This document shows, one piece after another, positions 1-6,214 of a DNA stretch of 6,214 bases. The notes under the pieces are model-generated. The model saw only the letters and a program-made list of their open reading frames with translations. It did not search any database and was not told the DNA's origin. Position 1 is the first letter of the stretch. Each line of letters opens with the position of its first letter. The DNA lies in assembly GCA_028817775.1 (NCBI GenBank), contig JAPPOW010000186.1, positions 1 to 6,214 of the forward strand, read 5' to 3'. The stretch comes from Candidatus Melainabacteria bacterium. Its GTDB lineage: Bacteria; Cyanobacteriota; Vampirovibrionia; LMEP-6097. A program made the translations under genes and the position numbers.

Positions 1-437
1 GGTGGTTTACCAGGTAGATTTTCCAAAATTTTGTTATTAGTTTCTTGTGCAGCCTCTGGTAAAGGAACTTTATTATCAAAAATCTGTACCGGGGACCCCG
101 TTATCATTACTCCTGCACCACCATGAGGATCAATGCTCGGAAACTTCTTTGGACCTGGGTGTCCACCAAGTAGAGGACCAGTATGAATTATAGGAACTAA
201 ATCCTTTGGTTTGGATATGAGTATGGGAGCAAATGGAGAGTCATCAAATTCTATTCTAGGTTCATGCCTAGGTGCAAGGCCTAACTCGGCAAACTCATTA
301 TCAATCCCATTTACAGTACCTTCAGTGATTTCACCTAATCCTCCTGTAATCCCTTCTAATAAACCACTTGCAATCTCTGGTTCGTTTTTAGCTGGATTGA
401 CCGAATTAGAATTTACACTCTGACTTTCATTAACCAT
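1..437 (-). CDS. Partial Gly/Pro-rich protein with a PAAR-like segment
   Basis: The frame is open from an ATG at 435-437 to the left edge (145 full codons), so the C-terminus is missing. An AAGGGG ribosome-binding site lies 10 nt upstream of the ATG, and a stop further upstream in frame excludes a longer start nearby. Residues 1-20 are polar and Asn/Ser-rich. Residues 22-47 are Gly-rich and amphipathic. Residues 81-128 contain HTG (85-87), GGHPGP (91-96), HGG (105-107) and ITGSPVQI (112-119). An HGG followed closely by a GSP-type turn and a short beta stretch resembles PAAR or PAAR-like domains, which cap the spikes of type VI secretion and extracellular contractile injection systems and often carry toxins. 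The family call is an inference from motif shape only. No signal peptide or membrane helix is visible. It may share a transcript with the two genes upstream, 63 nt away. It could equally be an uncharacterised lineage-specific secreted protein. Confidence 0.5.
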   Translation of the reverse strand, partial: MVNESQSVNSNSVNPAKNEPEIASGLLEGITGGLGEITEGTVNGIDNEFAELGLAPRHEPRIEFDDSPFAPILISKPKDLVPIIHTGPLLGGHPGPKKFPSIDPHGGAGVMITGSPVQIFDNKVPLPEAAQETNNKILENLPGKP

Positions 438-447
438 TATATTCTTA

Positions 448-453
448 CCCCTT
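448..453 (-). promoter_or_regulatory. Ribosome-binding site of the PAAR-like gene
   Basis: The minus strand reads AAGGGG here, 10 nt before the ATG at 437. It supports that start codon and the reality of the partial minus-strand frame over the shorter plus-strand frame opposite it. Confidence 0.55.
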
Positions 454-500
454 AAACTAGGTATATCAAAGTAAAGTTAAGTTCAGGTTATTTCTTCAAA

Positions 501-1250
501 TTAAGTCTTCGCCTCAACCTTCTTCAATTTAGCAATTTGAGCCCGATGCTCCTTATCACCAATATCAGCTTTACGAGAAGACAATGACTTAATAGCCTCT
601 GGTCTACCATAACAAATAATTTTGTCGCCATGCTCAATTACGGTCTTACCATTAGGAGCACCCATAAAATGCTTACGGCGACCTTCTTTACGCTCGATAC
701 TTAGGATTAGAGTACCTTCACGGTCGAGTTTTAGATCCTTGAGTTCTTTACCTAGCATCCAACTATCATCTTCGATAAAAATTTCTGAAACTACAAAGCC
801 CTTACCTAGTCCTAGAATTTCATGGTAATCAATTACATCCAAATGAGTAAAACGTTCCAGTACATCAATGATCACATGTTTCATTGCATGCTCAACAAAT
901 TTAGAACGCATAAAAATCATAATCGTAATCAAACCAACAAAGAGTACAGCAAAGATCACCAGTACATCAGTTGTATCCTTATTATTAAATGCAAGAATCA
1001 AAGAAGTAATAGAAGTAGTAAGTCCTGCACTACCACCTAACATCAAAGCCATAATTATTTTACGACGGCTCGATTGTTTCAAAATCGTTTCTGATTCTTT
1101 TGTTGTAAAACCAGCGCCAGTGAATGCGGAGAGTGCTTGGAAACCAGCAATGTCAGGAGACAAGCCTGTTAGTTCCAATGCCACAGCTGCAACCCTGATA
1201 ATCAGGATACTCAGTAGAATAACAACAAAGAAACTAATGAGGGCTAGCAT
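501..1250 (-). CDS. Membrane protein with P-loop-like motif and RCK_C (TrkA_C) domain
   Basis: This 249-residue protein has three predicted membrane helices (about 1-22, 65-87 and 94-114) and a soluble C-terminal domain at about 145-225. That domain reads as RCK_C/TrkA_C, the ligand-sensing module of potassium channel and transporter regulators: it has the LGKEL, GTLILSIER and EHGDKIICYG-type strands. Between helices 1 and 2 is TGAGFTT (44-50), which resembles the selectivity-filter turn of TrkH/KtrB potassium transporters. The Rossmann RCK_N domain of true TrkA is absent. Proteins of this layout and length occur in other bacteria, usually annotated only as TrkA C-terminal domain proteins. 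A role in potassium or other cation handling, or nucleotide-regulated membrane function, is an inference. The last 24 residues are charged and Lys-rich. The ATG lies 4 nt past the maf stop codon with only a weak AGGG 14 nt upstream, so translation probably depends on maf (coupling). Confidence 0.82.
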   Translation of the reverse strand: MLALISFFVVILLSILIIRVAAVALELTGLSPDIAGFQALSAFTGAGFTTKESETILKQSSRRKIIMALMLGGSAGLTTSITSLILAFNNKDTTDVLVIFAVLFVGLITIMIFMRSKFVEHAMKHVIIDVLERFTHLDVIDYHEILGLGKGFVVSEIFIEDDSWMLGKELKDLKLDREGTLILSIERKEGRRKHFMGAPNGKTVIEHGDKIICYGRPEAIKSLSSRKADIGDKEHRAQIAKLKKVEAKT

Positions 1251-1254
1251 CTAG

Positions 1255-1836
1255 TTACAGTATACCCTGTTGGGCTAAGAAATCCCGCAACTGCCCCAAA
1301 GGCAAGCCTAGAATAGTTTCCTCCTTACCCTCAACTTTGGCAAATAACTTGTGACCATTGCGTTCAAACATATAGCTACCAGCTGAATGCAAGGGTTGTT
1401 CGAGCTCAACATAGTCCAAAATTTCTTCTTTACTCAAATTACGCATAGTTAGTACTGCTTGTTGATAAAACTCCTGTACTAACTTGTCGTTAAGATAGAC
1501 ACAAGCGCAACAATGCTGGATATGAGTTTTGCCGCTTAATTCACTAAGATGTTTAATACAGTTCTCTGGAGAACCTGGTTTGTCAAAGACTTTGCCGTCT
1601 AGTTCACAAATTTGATCAGCTCCAATTACATAAGCATCTGGAAATTTTTTTGAGACCCCCTGAGCTTTGGCTTTGGCAAGTTCAAGTCCGAGCTCTTTAA
1701 GTCCCAGATCTTTGAGTTTTAGTTTGAGTTCGTCTTCATCAAGGCTTGATTTTTCTTGACGAAAGCTCCAGCCAGCTCGTTCAAGCATGGCTTTACGTGT
1801 TTCTGATCCTGAAGCTAAAATTATTTCTTCTACCAT
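1255..1836 (-). CDS. maf: Maf family nucleoside triphosphate pyrophosphatase
   Basis: This 193-residue protein has the full Maf length and motif order. Maf enzymes hydrolyse non-canonical or modified nucleoside triphosphates (such as dTTP, UTP or m7GTP) to monophosphate and pyrophosphate in the cytoplasm. Visible motifs are ASGSETR (8-14), the acidic pair D33/E34, LAKAK (53-57), GADQ (72-75, with the catalytic-type Asp74), DKP (85-87), SGKTH (101-105), AGSY (152-155) and GLPL (177-180). The usual SPRR near the N-terminus is SETR, keeping the last Arg. Asp-Gln in place of Asp-Thr resembles the YceF branch. The C-terminal half (MR..S..E...Y, then AGSYMFE, LFAKVEG, ILGLPL) resembles the form I know from Alphaproteobacteria. 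Substrate preference therefore cannot be set. The ATG at 1836 fits the family, whose LAS motif lies a few residues from the N-terminus. No ribosome-binding site precedes it; see the promoter entry. Confidence 0.94.
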   Translation of the reverse strand: MVEEIILASGSETRKAMLERAGWSFRQEKSSLDEDELKLKLKDLGLKELGLELAKAKAQGVSKKFPDAYVIGADQICELDGKVFDKPGSPENCIKHLSELSGKTHIQHCCACVYLNDKLVQEFYQQAVLTMRNLSKEEILDYVELEQPLHSAGSYMFERNGHKLFAKVEGKEETILGLPLGQLRDFLAQQGIL

Positions 1837-1846
1837 GGACAGAAAA

Positions 1847-1852
1847 TATTAT
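1847..1852 (+). promoter_or_regulatory. Candidate -10 element for the divergent membrane-protein gene
   Basis: TATTAT on the plus strand matches five of six positions of TATAAT and is offset by one base from the minus-strand TATAAT. No convincing -35 element lies 16-18 nt upstream. If used, it would start transcription near 1859-1860, about 10 nt before the ATG at 1870, which lacks a Shine-Dalgarno sequence. Confidence 0.35.
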
Positions 1853-1877
1853 AGTGCTAAAATTTGCTCATGTTCAA
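1848..1877 (-). promoter_or_regulatory. Sigma70-like promoter of maf
   Basis: The minus strand has TTGAAC (1872-1877, four of six matches to the -35 consensus), an 18-nt spacer and a perfect TATAAT (1848-1853). Expected initiation around 1836-1841 falls at or within a few nt of the maf start codon at 1836, so the message would be leaderless or nearly so. This agrees with the absence of a Shine-Dalgarno sequence there. The promoter overlaps the first codons of the divergent gene. Confidence 0.6.
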
Positions 1878-2244
1878 AATATTGTCCCCAATTAGCGTTA
1901 TATTGATTGCTTTGGGCTTAATTTTCAGAAAAGATAGAACTAAACATGTCCCTTTGATGCTCTCAGCATTTACTGTCGATTTTATCCTATTGATTTGGAT
2001 TGAATTTGCTAATCATGCAGTGGAGAAAGTTGCAGCTGAAGTGCAAAGTCCAGATATGAATGGTTTCACTATCTTCCATGCTTCAATTTCAACAGTTGTT
2101 TTGATCCTCTATGGTTTACTTATTTATACAGGTACCAAGGTTCTTAAAGACAAAGAGGCTGTAATAAAATTACATAGAATTTTGGCATATCTCTTTATTG
2201 CATTCAAATTAGCGAACTTCGTCACTGCATTCTATGTTACCTAG
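1870..2244 (+). CDS. Four-helix membrane protein, DUF420/b561-like
   Basis: From the ATG at 1870 the product is 124 residues. An in-frame TTG two codons earlier (1864) is possible but less likely. Neither start has a ribosome-binding site. Four hydrophobic helices are predicted at about 4-19, 27-46, 67-88 and 100-121. His26, His70 and His102 each sit at the edge of a helix, with His49 in the first long loop. Small four-helix proteins with a histidine at the start of such helices resemble DUF420 and cytochrome b561-like bundles, which can bind heme; a DUF420 member (YozB/CtaM) is needed for cytochrome aa3 oxidase function in some Firmicutes. Assignment here is an inference from topology and His spacing, not from a clear motif. 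The presence of heme-handling genes 1 kb downstream on the other strand is suggestive but not operonic. It is divergent from maf and 90 nt upstream of the flagellar gene. Confidence 0.7.
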   Translation: MFKILSPISVILIALGLIFRKDRTKHVPLMLSAFTVDFILLIWIEFANHAVEKVAAEVQSPDMNGFTIFHASISTVVLILYGLLIYTGTKVLKDKEAVIKLHRILAYLFIAFKLANFVTAFYVT

Positions 2245-2276
2245 TAAAAATACAACTGTATATCTAGTCCAAATGA

Positions 2277-2308
2277 CCTAATACTCCCCTTCTGACTGAG
2301 GAATTAGG
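2277..2308 (+). other. Inverted repeat in the leader of the flagellar switch gene
   Basis: CCTAAT (2277-2282) pairs with ATTAGG (2303-2308), and TCC (2285-2287) pairs with GGA (2300-2302) after a 2-nt bulge. This gives about 9 base pairs around a 12-nt loop. It ends 9 nt before the ribosome-binding site at 2318. There is no following T-run, so it does not look like an intrinsic terminator. It could be a weak leader hairpin, an operator dyad or chance. Confidence 0.3.
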
Positions 2309-2317
2309 CTTGCTTCT

Positions 2318-2323
2318 AGAGGA
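2318..2323 (+). promoter_or_regulatory. Ribosome-binding site of the flagellar switch gene
   Basis: AGAGGA lies 11 nt before the ATG at 2335, slightly longer than ideal spacing. It is the only purine-rich match near the start and supports the 324-residue product. Confidence 0.5.
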
Positions 2324-3244
2324 ATATAGTCTATATGGCTATAGGTCCAGAACAAGAACAAGAGTTCAATAAGATAGTTGAGGTTGCTGTTAAAGAAGCA
2401 AGCTCTTTTTTAACCAGTAATTTAGGGCAAAGTTCCGAAGTTGAATTTTCCAGATTAATAGATTCGGTGATGACTAGTGACAAAGTTGCTATCAAGGCAG
2501 ACTCTGGTTTGGTTAGTCTTGCTAGTAATCATGGACCAATCTCTTTGATTATTGCAAATATTCATGCTATCAATATCGCCAAACTTATCCAAGGAGATGA
2601 AACTGAGAAAGAAGAGCTAACAGAAGAAGATCTAGCTATTGTCTCAGATTTATTCAACGGAGCTATTGATACTATTCTTAGTTCTTTCAAGGCTCAACAT
2701 GAAGCCCTTGAGCTTGCACTTGAAGGTGCTAGTCCTAAGATTCTCAAGCTTGAAGATGATGCAAGTTTGGAATTACCTGCTGGAGTTGATGATTCGGTTG
2801 GAATGGGACTTAAGATCAAGCTTGAAAGCGGACTTGAAATGGGTATCCAAATAGAACTTAATTCAGCATTGATTGAATATTTAGTTGGAGAACTTGGCGG
2901 TGTTGAACTCACTAGCCAAGCGGCAGCAGCACCGTCTAGTGATGGTTCTGATGAAGAAGAAATTCAAGATACACTTGCTAATGAAGAAGGAGGAGCGAAT
3001 ATAAATGACGGCTCTACCGACTTCAATCCTCGGCGTAACTTAGGTTTCATGCGTGGTGTCAACATGGAGCTAGTGCTTGAACTTGGTCGTTCTGAAATGC
3101 CAATGTCTGATATCCTAACTTTGACACGAGGTTCAGCAATTGAACTAGATAGGCCATGCGACAAACCTGTTGATCTTTATGTGCACAACCAATTGGTCGC
3201 GCGCGGTGAAGTTGTTGCAATTGATGATAATTTTGGTTTGAAAA

Positions 3245-5084
<1,840 letters not shown>

Positions 5085-5092
<8 letters not shown>

Positions 5093-6137
5093 TCCTGCTC
5101 CTTAGATATTTTAGTAAGGCCTGTCCAAAGTGCCAGAATAAACCAAGTGAAATGATCAAGCTTGCGATATAAGGAAGTAAGCGACCTGAATTCTTGACTA
5201 CAGCAAGTACTGTAAATTCATTACCATCCAAATCTTTACCATAACTAGATTGATAGAGAGTGTAATCACCAGAACGGTATGGTTTGTTCATGGAGATTGT
5301 GAATTTGCGTTTGCCATTTTGATCGCTAATCTTGACTTTGCTCATATAAGCCTTGGCAATCTCTGTACCTGGATGCAGGTCTCGCTTGACATCTAATAGC
5401 TGCACTGCAAATGGTAGTTTGTGAATTTTGCGTCTTAATTCAAAGATATACTGTTTGTCATTGATAGTGACAAAAGCAGTCGCTTCTTGTTCACCAACTA
5501 AGGTGATTTCGCGATTATCAAGTATTAAAGTGATAGCTCGATTATTCTTTTCAAAATCTTTTTCCACTTCTAACTGTTTAAGTATGCGTCCAGCAAAGGG
5601 GGTATCAAAATAGCGGGCATTAAGAAATTTGTCTTTGACATAGACCTTGAGTCCATCTAGTTCAAAGAATTTCCCAAGACTAAGTTGTCTCTCCTTGACT
5701 GTAAATTTACGATCATCTTGCCAAACAGCTAATTCCCATAAAATATAGTCAGAAGCTTGATTGCCTTGTTCTGCTTCCTTCAGTTCAATAAATGACTCAG
5801 AACTAAAATGGAAGTTCATAAAGGCGCTGAGCATTAGAATAACCATGCCTGTATGAGAAAGAATCAATCCTAGGTTTGACCAGCTATATCTAAACCTGGT
5901 AAACAAAACTACTAACAAATTAATCGAAAGAATCCATATAATCAAACGAGCTCCGGGTACGATGAACCAACCTGGAACGAACCAAGAATTAAAGAATCTT
6001 TGTTGAGTCAGATACAAGCCTTGCTCAACTTGCTCAATGGTGCCAAAGAAGACCAAAACTGCCAGTAAGAATAAACAAACCGTGGTTAGTTTAAGTGACG
6101 CCAAAAACGCAATAATCGGGTTGTGCCGAATTTGCAT
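5085..6137 (-). CDS. resB: System II cytochrome c biogenesis protein ResB (Ccs1/CcsB)
   Basis: This 350-residue membrane protein is the partner of CcsA in the System II synthase. Four helices are predicted at about 15-33, 62-80, 88-107 and 319-337, with a large external domain at 108-318. Family marks are LASLKLT (12-18), GTIEQVEQG (32-40), the QRFFNSWF stretch (46-53), the PGARLIIWILSINLL helix and LILSHTGM (91-98), where His95 corresponds to the membrane heme ligand of CcsB. YQSSYG (295-300) near the end of the external domain also fits. The length is typical of compact ResB proteins. The ATG at 6137 lies just before the conserved N-terminal region. No good Shine-Dalgarno sequence precedes it and no convincing promoter is visible; weak TAAAAT and TAGAAT hexamers occur upstream. 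It overlaps ccsA by 8 nt. Confidence 0.95.
5098..5103 (-). promoter_or_regulatory. Ribosome-binding site of ccsA inside resB
   Basis: AAGGAG on the minus strand lies 5 nt before the ccsA ATG at 5092, within the last codons of resB. The two frames overlap in ATGCTTAG (start and TAG stop), so ribosomes ending resB can reinitiate directly on ccsA. This fits equal production of the two subunits. Confidence 0.8.
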
Positions 6138-6148
6138 TACTTAATTCT

Positions 6149-6166
6149 AATAGCAAATTGGCTATT
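6149..6166. repeat. Short inverted repeat upstream of resB
   Basis: AATAGC (6149-6154) and GCTATT (6161-6166) form a perfect 6-bp dyad around a 6-nt loop, 12 nt before the resB start. The region is very A/T-rich, so chance is a serious possibility. It could be a weak operator or a hairpin in the leader. It does not have a terminator's GC-rich stem. Confidence 0.25.
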
Positions 6167-6177
6167 TTAAATAATTC

Positions 6178-6214
6178 TTAGTTATTTTGAGTATCATCCT
6201 GAGTAGCTGCAGAT
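6178..6214 (-). CDS. Possible C-terminal tail of an upstream gene
   Basis: One minus-strand frame is open from the right edge to a TAA at 6178-6180, giving a polar tail SAATQDDTQNN. It would end 40 nt before resB, which suits an operon. Only 11 codons are visible and another frame is also open across this stretch, so this is weak. Product unknown. Confidence 0.22.
   Translation of the reverse strand, partial: SAATQDDTQNN

Noticed and set aside
211..423. Plus-strand 70-codon open frame
   Set aside because: It lies opposite the longer minus-strand frame, which has a ribosome-binding site and is open for all 437 nt. The plus product is Ser/Pro/Asn-rich in the way antisense frames often are.
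868..1254. Plus-strand 128-codon open frame
   Set aside because: It is antisense to the P-loop/RCK_C gene, whose domains are recognisable. The plus product has no family resemblance.
1864..1866. TTG as start of the divergent membrane-protein gene
   Set aside because: The ATG two codons later is a better start, neither has a ribosome-binding site, and the extra two residues add nothing to the first helix.
2250..2261. Short palindrome ATACA-AC-TGTAT after the membrane-protein gene
   Set aside because: It has only five base pairs per arm and a 2-nt centre in A/T-rich sequence. It is expected by chance and has no partner copy.
2300..2313. Possible sigma54 promoter (GG-N10-GC with TTGCT) before the flagellar gene
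   Set aside because: The -24 half is poor (AGGAAT rather than TGGCAC), and initiation about 12 nt further on would fall past the ribosome-binding site at 2318-2323.

Overview
The window is about 38-40% GC by eye and gene-dense. It holds six complete genes, one clear partial gene at the left edge and a possible partial gene at the right edge. The contents point to a didermic or otherwise respiring, probably flagellated bacterium: it has a System II (ResB/CcsA) cytochrome c maturation pair, a FliN/FliY-type flagellar switch protein and a PAAR-like protein fragment. Nothing seen fixes the phylum. A lineage with System II and a CheC-SpoA switch protein is suggested (for example a non-photosynthetic relative of cyanobacteria), but that is only an inference. 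The Maf protein most resembles the variant I associate with Alphaproteobacteria, so single-gene affinities may mislead.

Left block (1-1836, minus strand): maf is followed after 7 nt by a three-helix membrane protein with a TrkH-like P-loop motif and a C-terminal RCK_C/TrkA_C domain. After a 63-nt gap comes a Gly/Pro-rich open frame with a PAAR-like segment that runs off the left edge. maf has a good sigma70-like promoter in the 33-nt gap that separates it from a divergent gene. Its predicted start site lies almost on the start codon, so the transcript should be leaderless or nearly so.

Middle block (1870-3309, plus strand): a 124-residue four-helix membrane protein with DUF420/b561-like histidines is followed by a flagellar switch protein with a CheC/FliY-like N-terminal half and a C-terminal SpoA domain. 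No other flagellar gene is visible nearby. A small dyad lies just upstream of the switch gene's ribosome-binding site.

Right block (3245-6137, minus strand): resB and ccsA overlap by 8 nt and encode the System II holocytochrome c synthase that carries heme across the membrane and attaches it to apocytochromes c. Together they are 965 residues, about the size of the fused CcsBA proteins of epsilonproteobacteria, and all four heme-handling histidines and the WWD motif are present. The 3' end of ccsA overlaps the 3' end of the flagellar gene by 65 nt, tail to tail. The genes look like ordinary chromosomal housekeeping and respiration genes. I see no transposon, CRISPR array, tRNA or rRNA. The most unusual items are the PAAR-like fragment, the shared divergent promoter, the 65-nt convergent overlap, the altered CheC motif and the P-loop/RCK protein.
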